Shown here one piece after another: positions 40,835 through 48,817 of a stretch of 64,000 nt of DNA. The DNA is from Variovorax sp. S12S4 (GTDB lineage: Bacteria > Pseudomonadota > Gammaproteobacteria > Burkholderiales > Burkholderiaceae_C). The first letter of the stretch is position 1; each line of letters opens with the position of its first letter. The notes beneath the pieces were generated by a model. The model did no database searches and had not been told where the DNA came from. It was given only the letters and a program-made list of their open reading frames with translations. Location: contig NZ_JALPKR020000002.1 of the NCBI RefSeq assembly GCF_023195515.1, positions 372,001 through 436,000 on the forward strand. Direction: 5' to 3'. A program made the position numbers and the translations under genes.

Positions 40835-41041
40835 ATGCGTCAATTCCAATCTCGTCAGCAGCACCAGCAGCCGATGCAGGACACCGTTCGCCCGGCGGCG
40901 CACGTGCCTGCACGCGAAGCAGCCACCAAGCAGGACCTCGACAACGAGATGCTGGACCGCGCCGCCGCGCTCTGGACCACGCGGCGCATCCGCAGCTTCT
41001 TCCTGCTGCTGGAACAACCCTCCCGCACCACGCAACGCTGA
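40835..41041 (+). CDS. small protein upstream of mgtA
   Basis: A 68-residue frame with AAGGAG at 40822-40827, eight bases before the ATG. It is Gln/Arg rich at the start (MRQFQSRQQHQQPMQD) and ends in an amphipathic helix-like stretch (TRRIRSFFLLLEQP). There is no signal peptide and I do not recognise a family. Placed 202 bp before mgtA and followed by a second short frame, it may be a real small protein or part of the mgtA leader. The good ribosome site is the main support. Confidence 0.5.
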   Translation: MRQFQSRQQHQQPMQDTVRPAAHVPAREAATKQDLDNEMLDRAAALWTTRRIRSFFLLLEQPSRTTQR

Positions 41042-41088
41042 AACGCAGCACCGCACAGCTCGGCACGCACGAATCAAGGAGGCCTTCC

Positions 41089-41196
41089 ATGGACCCCGCT
41101 TCTCATTGGCGCCCCTGCGCGCCACCCATGTTCCGACCCATCGATAACAACAGTTTGCAGCGCACCGCGCCGCAGGGGATTCCCACGCCTGATTGA
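41089..41196 (+). CDS. proline-rich leader peptide candidate for mgtA
   Basis: A 35-codon frame with a perfect AAGGAGG at 41076-41082, six bases before its ATG. It begins MDPASHWRPCAPPMFRP and has eight Pro in 35 residues. The enterobacterial mgtA leader MgtL is likewise a short proline-rich peptide starting with acidic and proline residues, whose translation controls readthrough into mgtA. A CGCGGG/CCCGCG hairpin (41197-41226) lies between its stop and the mgtA ribosome site. The function is inferred by analogy; the sequence is not a homologue I can align to MgtL. Confidence 0.55.
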   Translation: MDPASHWRPCAPPMFRPIDNNSLQRTAPQGIPTPD

Positions 41197-41226
41197 CGCG
41201 GGAGGTTCTTCCCTTCGCGGCCCGCG
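41197..41226 (+). promoter_or_regulatory. hairpin between leader frame and mgtA
   Basis: CGCGGG (41197-41202) starts directly after the leader stop codon and pairs with CCCGCG (41221-41226) across an 18-base loop. The mgtA ribosome site (GAAGGA) follows within ten bases. A terminating ribosome on the leader frame would cover the first arm. Confidence 0.4.
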
Positions 41227-41243
41227 CCACGAAGGAAAAAAGA

Positions 41244-43970
41244 ATGAAGAACGTCCTGAAGTCCGTTTTCGAGAGCTTCCTGCGCAGCCGCCGCATGCTG
41301 CATCACTTCGAGCGCTGGCAGACGATGCTGGGCTCGAAGCCCGTCGGCGTAGCCTCCGCCGCCATGCCGCCGGACATTGCGAAGGCGCTGGCCGCCGCAT
41401 CGCATGCCGACGCAAGAGAGCTGCTCGCCGCACTCGGCAGCTCGCCACAGGGCCTGGGCGAAGAGCAGGCACAGGCGCTGCGCAAGCGCCTTGGCAGCAA
41501 CGAGGTTCGCCACGAGCAACCTTTGCCGTGGTGGACGCACCTGTGGCAGTGCTACCGCAATCCGTTCAACCTGCTGCTCACGGTGCTGGCGCTCGTGTCT
41601 TACGTGACCGAAGACATGAAGGCCGCACTCGTGATCGGCAGCATGGTGGGGCTGTCGACGGTGCTGCGCTTTTTGCAGGAGTCGCGCTCCAACAAGGCGG
41701 CCGAGCGGCTCAAGGCGATGGTGAGCAACACCGCCACCGTGCTGCGGCCGGAACCCGGCGCCGCGAGCGCGCCGCGCGTTGAAGTGCCGATGCGCGACCT
41801 TGTGCCGGGCGACGTGATCGCGCTTTCGGCCGGCGACATGATTCCGGCCGACTGCCGCCTGCTGGGCGCCAAGGACCTGTTCATCAGCCAGTCCGCATTG
41901 ACGGGCGAAGCCATGCCGGTCGAGAAATTTTCCGTCATCGACCGGAGCAGCCGCGAAGCCGGCGTGCTGGAGCGCGAGAACCTTCTGTTCATGGGCACCA
42001 GCGTGATCAGCGGCACCGCCACCGCGCTGATCGTGCACACCGGCAACCGCACCTTCTTCGGCGCGCTCGCGCAGCGCGTGGCCGCGGCCGACCAGGGCAC
42101 GAGCGCGTTCCAGGCCGGCATCAACCGCGTGAGCTGGGTGCTGATCCGCTTCATGCTGGTGATGGCCCCGCTGGTGCTGGTGATCAACGGCGTGTCCAAG
42201 GGCGACTGGTGGGAGGCGGCGCTGTTCGCGCTGTCGATCGCCGTCGGGCTCACGCCCGAGATGCTGCCGATGATCGTGACCGCCACCCTGGCCAAGGGCG
42301 CGGTGGTGATGTCGCGGCAGAAGGTGATCGTGAAGCGGCTCGAAGCCATTCACAACTTTGGCGCGATGGACGTGCTGTGCACCGACAAGACCGGCACGCT
42401 GACGCAGGACCGCATTGTGCTGGAGCGCCATACCAACGCCTGGGGCGAGGCGTCGAACCGAGTGCTGCAGCTGGCCTACCTGAACAGCTTTCACCAGACG
42501 GGTCTGAAGAACCTGCTCGACAAGGCCGTGCTGAACCACGCCGAGATGCAGCTCGAGACGCGGCTGCAGACGGCCTGGCGCAAGATCGATGAAGTGCCGT
42601 TCGACTTCTCGCGCCGCCGCATGTCGGTGGTGGTGGAGAACGGCGGCAGCGAGCACCTGCTGATCTGCAAGGGTGCGCTGGAAGAGATTCTTTCGGTGTG
42701 TACTGCGGTGGAGCGCGGCGCGGAAGTGCTGGCGCTCGATGGCGACTTGCTGGCGAGCATCCACCGCGTGGCATCGGAGCTGAACGCGCAGGGGCTGCGC
42801 GTGGTGGCCGTCGCCAGCCGTGCACTGAGAGCTAACGCCCGCAAGCCCGCCTACGGCGTGGCCGATGAATCAGGGCTCACGCTGCTGGGGTACGTGGCGT
42901 TCCTGGATCCGCCGAAGGAATCGACCGCGCCCGCGCTGCGCGCCCTGGCGGAGCATGGCGTGGCGGTGAAGGTGCTCACGGGCGACAACGAACTGGTTGC
43001 GCGCAAGGTTTGCGGCGACGTGGGCATCGAAGCCGGCCATGTGGTGCTCGGCCGCGAGATCGAGGCGCTGGACGATGCGGGGTTGCGCACGCTGGTCGAG
43101 CAGCACCAGGTGTTTGCCAAACTCACGCCGGCGCACAAGGAGCGCATCGTGCACGCGCTGCATGCCAACGGGCACGTGGTCGGCTTCATGGGTGACGGCA
43201 TCAACGATGCGCCTGCGCTGCGTGCGGCGGACATCGGCATTTCGGTGGACGGCGCGGTGGACGTGGCCAAGGAGTCGGCGGACATCATCCTGCTGGAGAA
43301 GAGCCTGATGGTGCTGGAGCAGGGCGTGATCGAAGGGCGCCGCACTTTCGCCAACATGCTCAAGTACATCAAGCTCACGGCGAGCTCGAACTTCGGCAAC
43401 GTGTTCTCGGTGCTGGTGGCGAGCGCGTTCCTCCCATTCTTGCCGATGCTGCCGCTGCACCTCTTGGTGCAGAACCTGCTGTACGACGTGTCGCAGATTG
43501 CGATTCCGTTCGATAACGTCGACCCGGAATTCTTGCGCAAGCCGCAGAGCTGGAACCCGGCCGACCTGGGGCGGTTCATGGTGTTCTTCGGGCCGCTCAG
43601 TTCGGTGTTCGACATCCTGACCTACGCAGTGATGTGGTTCGTGTTCTCGGCCAACACGGTTGCTCACCAGACCTTGTTCCAGTCGGGCTGGTTTGTCGAG
43701 GGCCTGCTGTCGCAAACACTCATCGTGCACCTGATCCGCACGCGGAAGATCCCGTTCCTGCAAAGCCGCGCCGCCTGGCCGCTGCTGGCCATGGGCGCCG
43801 CCATTGCCGCGGCGGGCATCTGGCTGCCAATGGGACGGTTCGCACACTACTTCAGGCTGCAGGCGCTTCCGCTGGCCTACTTTCCATGGCTGGCGGCGAT
43901 GCTGGCTGGGTATGCGACGCTGACGCAGGCGGTCAAGGGTTGGTATGCGCGGCGGTATGGGTGGCAGTGA
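41244..43970 (+). CDS. mgtA: magnesium-translocating P-type ATPase
   Basis: A 908-residue P-type ATPase importing Mg2+ across the inner membrane, close to the 898 residues of the E. coli protein. In order: PWWTHLWQCYRNPFNLLLTVLALVSYVTEDM (first helices), KAMVSNTATVLRP, SALTGEAMPVEKF (actuator TGE), AVGLTPEMLPMIVTATLAKGAV (ion path), the phosphorylation site DKTGTLTQD, the KGALEEILSVC nucleotide site, VLTGDN, and VGFMGDGINDAPAL. The last helices end with a hydrophobic C-terminus. ATG at 41244 follows AAGGAA; a TTG at 41193 in the same frame overlaps the leader stop but gives a less family-like start. Regulation by the leader is likely. Confidence 0.96.
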   Translation: MKNVLKSVFESFLRSRRMLHHFERWQTMLGSKPVGVASAAMPPDIAKALAAASHADARELLAALGSSPQGLGEEQAQALRKRLGSNEVRHEQPLPWWTHLWQCYRNPFNLLLTVLALVSYVTEDMKAALVIGSMVGLSTVLRFLQESRSNKAAERLKAMVSNTATVLRPEPGAASAPRVEVPMRDLVPGDVIALSAGDMIPADCRLLGAKDLFISQSALTGEAMPVEKFSVIDRSSREAGVLERENLLFMGTSVISGTATALIVHTGNRTFFGALAQRVAAADQGTSAFQAGINRVSWVLIRFMLVMAPLVLVINGVSKGDWWEAALFALSIAVGLTPEMLPMIVTATLAKGAVVMSRQKVIVKRLEAIHNFGAMDVLCTDKTGTLTQDRIVLERHTNAWGEASNRVLQLAYLNSFHQTGLKNLLDKAVLNHAEMQLETRLQTAWRKIDEVPFDFSRRRMSVVVENGGSEHLLICKGALEEILSVCTAVERGAEVLALDGDLLASIHRVASELNAQGLRVVAVASRALRANARKPAYGVADESGLTLLGYVAFLDPPKESTAPALRALAEHGVAVKVLTGDNELVARKVCGDVGIEAGHVVLGREIEALDDAGLRTLVEQHQVFAKLTPAHKERIVHALHANGHVVGFMGDGINDAPALRAADIGISVDGAVDVAKESADIILLEKSLMVLEQGVIEGRRTFANMLKYIKLTASSNFGNVFSVLVASAFLPFLPMLPLHLLVQNLLYDVSQIAIPFDNVDPEFLRKPQSWNPADLGRFMVFFGPLSSVFDILTYAVMWFVFSANTVAHQTLFQSGWFVEGLLSQTLIVHLIRTRKIPFLQSRAAWPLLAMGAAIAAAGIWLPMGRFAHYFRLQALPLAYFPWLAAMLAGYATLTQAVKGWYARRYGWQ

Positions 43971-43999
43971 TTTTTGGCCCTTTGTTCTTAGTGCTGCTA

Positions 44000-44106
44000 T
44001 TCAGGGCGCGTGCAAAGGCCACCGGGTACTCCCCTCCGCGAATGTCCCCGGGGCTGCGCCCCTCCTCCTTTATTTCGCTGCGGGGAGCACCCGATGCCCT
44101 GTGCAC
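44000..44106. repeat. dispersed palindromic repeat, copy B
   Basis: Close copy of the repeat at 22216-22319, in the same orientation, with inverted ends at 44010-44032 and 44084-44106. It begins 29 bp after the mgtA stop. The 374-bp gap from 43971 to 44344 contains only this copy, copy C and a terminator. Confidence 0.8.
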
Positions 44107-44166
44107 ACCGAGCGCTGCGCTTGTTCCGTTCGATCGGCGACCGCTCTGGATAACGCGCCCGTCGAT

Positions 44167-44259
44167 GGGGTGCCTTGCGCAGCGAAATAAAGGAGGAGGC
44201 CGCAGGCCGGGGGACATTCGCGGAGAAAGGTACCCCGTCGGCGGGTGCGCCGCCCTGAA
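44167..44259. repeat. dispersed palindromic repeat, copy C (inverted, diverged)
   Basis: Inverted relative to copies A and B and more diverged. The core GCAGCGAAATAAAGGAGGAG and the end CGCCCTGAA (44251-44259) are kept, while the outer end near 44167 is poorly conserved. Copies B and C face each other across 60 bp, so transcripts through the region could fold into a long hairpin. Confidence 0.7.
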
Positions 44260-44273
44260 CAACGCCACCGCAC

Positions 44274-44312
44274 TAAATAAAAAAGCGGCACCGCCGAAGC
44301 GATGCCGCCTTT
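44274..44312 (-). terminator. rho-independent terminator of the aldehyde dehydrogenase gene
   Basis: On the minus strand an AAAGGCGGCA / TGCCGCTTT stem (arms 44303-44312 and 44282-44290, one bulge) with a 12-base loop is followed by TTTTTTATTTAG. It begins about 32 bp past the stop of the aldehyde dehydrogenase gene. Confidence 0.8.
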
Positions 44313-44344
44313 CCAAAAGAACCTGGGCGATCTGAACGAACCGC

Positions 44345-45787
44345 TCAGATGCTCATGATCGAAACAGCCTTGGTGTTCAGGTAGGCCTCGAGAGCCTCCG
44401 GGCCGCCTTCCGAGCCGTAGCCCGAATCCTTCACACCGCCGAACGGCATTTCGGGCGAGGGTGCGGCGGGCTGGTTGATCCACAACATGCCGAGTTCGAG
44501 CCTCTGGCTCAGCAGATGCGCGTTCTTGATCGACTTGGTGAACGCGTAGCCTGCCAGGCCGAACGGCAGGCGGTTGGCTTCGGTGATGGCTTCTTCGAGC
44601 GTGTCGAAACCGCGGATCGCCGCAATGGGACCGAAGGGTTCGTTGTTGAACACGTCGGCATCGAGCGGCACGTCGGTCAGCACCGTGGGCGCGAAGAAGT
44701 TGCCCGTGTCGCCGACGCGTTCGCCGCCGGCCGCAATGGTTGCGCCCTTCTTGCGCGCATCGTCCAGCACATGGGCCATGGCCGTCAGGCGGCGTGCGTT
44801 GGCGAGCGGGCCGATGGTCGTGCCTTCGGCCAGGCCGTCGCCGAGCTTCAGGCCTTCGGTGTACTTGACCAGCGTGCGGGCGAATTCTTCGCGCAGGCTG
44901 TTGTGCACCAGAAAGCGGGTGGGCGAAATGCAGACCTGGCCGGCATTGCGAAACTTGGCGGCGCCTGCGGCCTTGACGGCCAGGGCGACGTCGGCGTCTT
45001 CAGCGACGATGACCGGTGCGTGGCCGCCCAGCTCCATGGTGACGCGCTTCATGTGCGCGCCGGCCAGTGCGGCCAGTTGCTTGCCGACCGGCGTGGACCC
45101 CGTGAAGGTGACCTTGCGGATGATCGGGTGCGAGATCAGGTAGTTCGAGATTTCGGCCGGGTTGCCGAACACCAGGCCCACGGTACCGGGCGGAATGCCG
45201 GCATCTACGAAAGCCTGCAGCAGCGCGGCGGGCGATGCCGGGGTTTCCTCAGGCGCCTTTACCAGGAACGAGCAGCCGGTGGCCAGCGCGGCGCCGAGCT
45301 TGCGCACGATCTGGTTGATGGGGAAGTTCCAGGGCGTGAAGGCGGCGACGGGGCCGAGCGGCTCCTTGATCACCAGTTGCTGCGCAGCCAGGTTGCGCGA
45401 GGGCACGATGCGGCCGTAGACGCGGCGGCCTTCGTCGGCAAACCATTCAATGATGTCGGCGGCGGCCAGCGTTTCGCCCTTGGCTTCGGCCAGCGGCTTG
45501 CCTTGTTCCTGCGTGAGCAGCTTGGCGATTTCCGGGGCGCGTTCGCGGATCAGGCCGGCGGCGCGGCGCATGACGGCGGCGCGCTCGTTGGCGGGCGTGT
45601 TGCGCCACTTTTCGAAGCCGCGCTGGGCGGCGGCCAGGGCGCGGTCGAGGTCGGCGATGCTGGCATGCGCCACCTTGCCGATGGCCTTGCCGGTGGCCGG
45701 GTTCACGACGTCCAGGGTCTTGCCGCCGGTGGCGTCGACCCATTCGTTGTCGATCAGCAGGCGGGTGTCGGTGTAGCTGGCGGTCAT
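44345..45787 (-). CDS. NAD(P)-dependent aldehyde dehydrogenase (succinate-semialdehyde type)
   Basis: A 480-residue cytosolic aldehyde dehydrogenase. Marks: [65 protein letters not shown] (general-base Glu), [15 protein letters not shown] (catalytic Cys), and [19 protein letters not shown]. The closest named families are succinate-semialdehyde and 2-oxoglutarate-semialdehyde dehydrogenases, though the true substrate cannot be read. The ATG at 45787 ([11 protein letters not shown]) fits. It follows the glycerate kinase gene on the same strand by 182 bp, so it may act in the glyoxylate/semialdehyde steps after urate breakdown; this is inference. Confidence 0.9.
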   Translation of the reverse strand: MTASYTDTRLLIDNEWVDATGGKTLDVVNPATGKAIGKVAHASIADLDRALAAAQRGFEKWRNTPANERAAVMRRAAGLIRERAPEIAKLLTQEQGKPLAEAKGETLAAADIIEWFADEGRRVYGRIVPSRNLAAQQLVIKEPLGPVAAFTPWNFPINQIVRKLGAALATGCSFLVKAPEETPASPAALLQAFVDAGIPPGTVGLVFGNPAEISNYLISHPIIRKVTFTGSTPVGKQLAALAGAHMKRVTMELGGHAPVIVAEDADVALAVKAAGAAKFRNAGQVCISPTRFLVHNSLREEFARTLVKYTEGLKLGDGLAEGTTIGPLANARRLTAMAHVLDDARKKGATIAAGGERVGDTGNFFAPTVLTDVPLDADVFNNEPFGPIAAIRGFDTLEEAITEANRLPFGLAGYAFTKSIKNAHLLSQRLELGMLWINQPAAPSPEMPFGGVKDSGYGSEGGPEALEAYLNTKAVSIMSI

Positions 45788-45879
45788 GGCGAACTTTTCC
45801 TTCGAGGACTGGATGGTGGGTGAAAAAGGGGAAAATCTGGATGCGCGGTGCGGCACCCGGAAGGTGCGCTTGCGACAGC

Positions 45880-45896
45880 GGCGGCAATTTGCCGCC
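45880..45896. promoter_or_regulatory. GGCGGCAA/TTGCCGCC inverted repeat upstream of aldehyde dehydrogenase
   Basis: GGCGGCAA (45880-45887) and TTGCCGCC (45889-45896) are perfect inverted copies around one T, 93 bp before the aldehyde dehydrogenase start and 74 bp after the glycerate kinase stop. No T run follows, so an operator is more likely than a terminator. Confidence 0.35.
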
Positions 45897-45969
45897 GGGT
45901 GCATAGATTAACCCGAGTTCGCGAAGGCCGCCGGAGCCGGGAAACCGGCCCCTTTTGCCGTTGCAGCCG

Positions 45970-47328
45970 CTACAGAATCAGGAGCGCGCGGAAGTCGTTG
46001 ACGTTGGTGTTCGTGGGCCCGGTCACGAACAGGTCGCCAATCGCGTCGAAGTAGCCGTACGCATCGTTGCGGTCGAGGTGGTCCGACAGCTTGCGGCCGG
46101 CCGCGGTGGCGCGCGCCAGCGTGTCGGGCGTGACGAAGGCGCCAGCGTTGTCTTCCACGCCATCGATGCCGTCGGTGTCGGCGGCCAGCGCCCACACCTG
46201 CGGCTGGCCCATCAGCGCGCCGGCCAGGCCCATGCAGAGTTCGCCGGCACGCCCGCCCCTGCCCTTGGCCTGCCCGGGCTGCCGCGGCCGGATGGTGACG
46301 GTGGTTTCGCCACCCGAAAGAATGACGCACGGCCGCGCAAAGGGCTGGCCGCGATTCGCCACGGCGCGTGCGAGCGCGGCGTGCATCTTGCCCACCTCGC
46401 GCGATTCGCCTTCGATTTCGTCGCTGAGGATGTGCGCCTCGATGCCGGCTTCGCGTGCCGCCTTGGCCGCGGCTTCGAGCGATTGCTGCGGCGTGGCGAT
46501 CATGTGGACCTCATGGCCGTTGAAGACCGCATCGCCCGGCTTCGGGGTTTCGAGTTCGCCGCTCTCGAGCTGGGCGCGCACAGGCGCCGGCACCTCGATG
46601 CCGTAGCGGTCGAGAATGGCCAGCGCATCGGCGCAGGTGGTGGCGTCGGGCACCGTGGGGCCGCTCGCAATGACGGCCGCGTCGTCGCCCGGCACGTCGC
46701 TGATGGTGAGCGTGATCACCCGCGCCGGGGCGCAGGCCGCGGCCAGCCGGCCACCCTTGATGCGCGAGAGGTGCTTGCGCACGCAGTTCATCTCGCCGAT
46801 GTGCGCGCCGCTGTCGAGCAGTTGCTTGTTGATGCGCTGCTTGTCGGCCAGCGTGAGGCCTTCGGCCGGCAGCACCAGCAGCGACGAGCCACCGCCCGAG
46901 ATCAGGCACAGCACCAGGTCATCGGCCGTAAGGCCCTGCGTCAGCGCAAGAATGCGCTCGGCGGCCTGCTGCCCGGCCGCGTCGGGCACCGGGTGCGCGG
47001 CTTCGACGAGTCCGATGCGCTGGGGCACGCCCTCGGGGCGCGGCGGAATGTGGTCGTAGCGCGTGACGACGAGGCCCGAGAGCGGCGCGTCGGCCGGCCA
47101 CAGGGCTTCGAGCGCCTGAACCATCGAGCCGCCGGCCTTGCCCGCGCCGAGCACCAGCGTGCGGCCCTTGGGCGGCGACGGCAAGTGCGCGCCCAGCGTG
47201 GACAGCGGCAGAGCGCGGTCCACCGCCACGCGGTAGAGATGTTCGAGGAAGGCGCGCGGTGCTTTGCGCGGGTCAGGGGTGGGGCCGAAAGAAGGGCTCG
47301 ATGCGGTCATGGCTTGCTTTGTCTCCAT
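45970..47328 (-). CDS. glycerate kinase, type 2 (MOFRL family)
   Basis: A 452-residue kinase that phosphorylates D-glycerate to 2-phosphoglycerate, the usual exit of glyoxylate carbon. The N-terminal domain shows LVLGAGKAGGSMVQALE and CLISGGGSSLLVLPAEG; the C-terminal MOFRL domain shows CVILSGGETTVTIR and WALAADTDGIDGVEDNAGAFV. It is of normal length. Two ATGs (47328, 47310) are possible; neither has a strong ribosome site. It lies 57 bp after puuD on the same strand, which fits a role in using glyoxylate from allantoate. Confidence 0.92.
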   Translation of the reverse strand: METKQAMTASSPSFGPTPDPRKAPRAFLEHLYRVAVDRALPLSTLGAHLPSPPKGRTLVLGAGKAGGSMVQALEALWPADAPLSGLVVTRYDHIPPRPEGVPQRIGLVEAAHPVPDAAGQQAAERILALTQGLTADDLVLCLISGGGSSLLVLPAEGLTLADKQRINKQLLDSGAHIGEMNCVRKHLSRIKGGRLAAACAPARVITLTISDVPGDDAAVIASGPTVPDATTCADALAILDRYGIEVPAPVRAQLESGELETPKPGDAVFNGHEVHMIATPQQSLEAAAKAAREAGIEAHILSDEIEGESREVGKMHAALARAVANRGQPFARPCVILSGGETTVTIRPRQPGQAKGRGGRAGELCMGLAGALMGQPQVWALAADTDGIDGVEDNAGAFVTPDTLARATAAGRKLSDHLDRNDAYGYFDAIGDLFVTGPTNTNVNDFRALLIL

Positions 47329-47385
47329 CCGGCAATTGTGCGGCGAACGGCGGTCCGCCCTCTTGACCGCGGTCTATCCCTGCGT

Positions 47386-48591
47386 CTAGTTCGTCTTGGC
47401 GCCGGCCTGGAACCAGCGGCCGATCAATGCGCGCTCTTCGTCGGTCATGCCCGTTGTGTTGTTCATCGGCATGATCTTCGTCACCACCACCTGCTGGTAG
47501 ATGGCCTGGGCATGCGCCGCCACCTGGTCGGGCGTGTCGACGCGCACGTTCTTCATTTGCACGGCGGCGCCGTGGCACATGAAGCAGCGCTGCTCGAGCA
47601 CCTTCTGCACGTCCTTGAACGCCACGGCGGGCGCTGCTGCTGCAGCCGCGGGCGCCGCAGCCGGCTCGGGCTTCATCCACACGATGGTGAGGCCCAGCAC
47701 CACGATGCCGACCAGCGCATAGGGCAGCGGGTTGCCCGCGTTGCCGAGCTTGAACCGATGCCGCACCACGAAGAACTGGCGAATGGCCGCACCGCCCAGC
47801 ATGATGAGCAGCAGCACGATCCAGTTGTACTTGTGCGTGTAGGTAAAGCTGTAGTGGTTGCTCAGCATCGCGAACAGCACGGGCAGCGTGAAGTAGGTGT
47901 TGTGCACGCTGCGCTGCTTGCCGCGCTGGCCGTGCACCGGATCGACCGGCCGGCCTTCGCGCAGTGCCTGCACATTCTTGCGCTGGCCCGGAATGATCCA
48001 GAAGAACACGTTGCCGCTCATCGTGGTGGCCATCATCGCGCCCACCAGCAAGAAGGCCGCGCGGCCCGCGAACCACTGGCAGGCTAGCCAGGTTGCGAAG
48101 ACGATGAAGATGGCGATCAGCACGCCCACGATGGTGTCGCCGTTCTTGCGGCGGCCGAAGATCTGGCAGATGCCGTCGTACACCATCCAGAACACGACGA
48201 AGAAGGCCAGCGCCACGCTGATCGCCGCGCCGGGCTGCCAGTCCATCTTGCTCTTGTCGATCAGGTAGGTGCTGGCGTTCCACAGGTACGACATGGTGAA
48301 GAGCGCAAAGCCCGTGATCCACGTGCTGTAGCTCTCCCAGTACGACCAGTGCAGGTGGTCCGGCAGCTTCTTGGGCGCCAGCGCGTACTTCTGCATGTTG
48401 TAGAAGCCGCCGCCGTGCACGGCCCACTGCTCGCCGCCCACGCCCTTGTCGAGCGACTCCTGGTCCTGCGGCTTCTCGAGGCTGTTGTCCAGCATCACGA
48501 AGTAGAAGGAGGCGCCGATCCAGGCGATGGCGGTGATGACGTGGACCCAGCGCAGCAGCAGGTTGGCCCAGTCGAGGTAGTAACTTTCCAT
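47386..48591 (-). CDS. puuD: membrane urate hydroxylase with cytochrome c domain
   Basis: A 401-residue inner-membrane enzyme oxidising urate to 5-hydroxyisourate. About eight hydrophobic segments (from LLLRWVHVITAIAWIGASFYF at 11-31) form the urate oxidase domain; an Ala-rich linker (near 300-315) leads to a cytochrome c domain with CFMCHG and the haem Met in KIMPMNNTTGMT. Electrons therefore go to the respiratory chain and no H2O2 is needed, unlike cofactor-free uricase. The ATG at 48591 gives the known N-terminus. It is downstream of xdhC on the same strand but has a 226-bp gap with a GntR-type palindrome, so it probably has its own promoter. Confidence 0.94.
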   Translation of the reverse strand: MESYYLDWANLLLRWVHVITAIAWIGASFYFVMLDNSLEKPQDQESLDKGVGGEQWAVHGGGFYNMQKYALAPKKLPDHLHWSYWESYSTWITGFALFTMSYLWNASTYLIDKSKMDWQPGAAISVALAFFVVFWMVYDGICQIFGRRKNGDTIVGVLIAIFIVFATWLACQWFAGRAAFLLVGAMMATTMSGNVFFWIIPGQRKNVQALREGRPVDPVHGQRGKQRSVHNTYFTLPVLFAMLSNHYSFTYTHKYNWIVLLLIMLGGAAIRQFFVVRHRFKLGNAGNPLPYALVGIVVLGLTIVWMKPEPAAAPAAAAAAPAVAFKDVQKVLEQRCFMCHGAAVQMKNVRVDTPDQVAAHAQAIYQQVVVTKIMPMNNTTGMTDEERALIGRWFQAGAKTN

Positions 48592-48608
48592 GTATGAGGT
48601 GCTCTCTC

Positions 48609-48710
48609 TCAACTCCTTGGGCGCGTGGGGGCGCCGCCAAGGGGTTTCTTCAGCCTGCTCACCACTGCGGGCGCTGTAAGCAGAGAAAGTGCCGCGAACG
48701 CAGGCTCCAT
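48609..48710 (-). CDS. short upstream reading frame in the puuD leader
   Basis: A 33-codon frame (MEPAFAALSLLTAPAVV... ending GGAPTRPRS) between the palindromic operator and puuD; it stops 17 bp before the puuD start. There is no strong ribosome site before it. A CCTTGG/CCAAGG hairpin (48615-48642) covers its end. It may be a leader peptide or chance. Confidence 0.25.
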   Translation of the reverse strand: MEPAFAALSLLTAPAVVSRLKKPLGGAPTRPRS

Positions 48711-48749
48711 GACATGGGCCTCGCTCCGCTGCGGCTTGTTGTGGACTGA

Positions 48750-48763
48750 AAGTGTATACAGTT
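48750..48763. promoter_or_regulatory. GntR-type operator upstream of puuD
   Basis: AAGTGTATACAGTT with the perfect palindrome TGTATACA at 48753-48760, preceded by GTGGAC. The same 14 bases, also preceded by GTGGAC, occur at 50599-50612 beside the GntR gene. The shared sequence over a wider block than the palindrome supports a common regulator. Confidence 0.65.
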
Positions 48764-48817
48764 TTGGCAAGTGTCGAGTTGCTTTTTTTGAAGGCGTCGT
48801 CGCCGGGAAAACCCTGT

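Noticed and set aside
41103..42764. A 553-codon minus-strand frame opposite mgtA
   Set aside because: Antisense to clear P-type ATPase motifs and rich in His, Gln and Arg without a domain.
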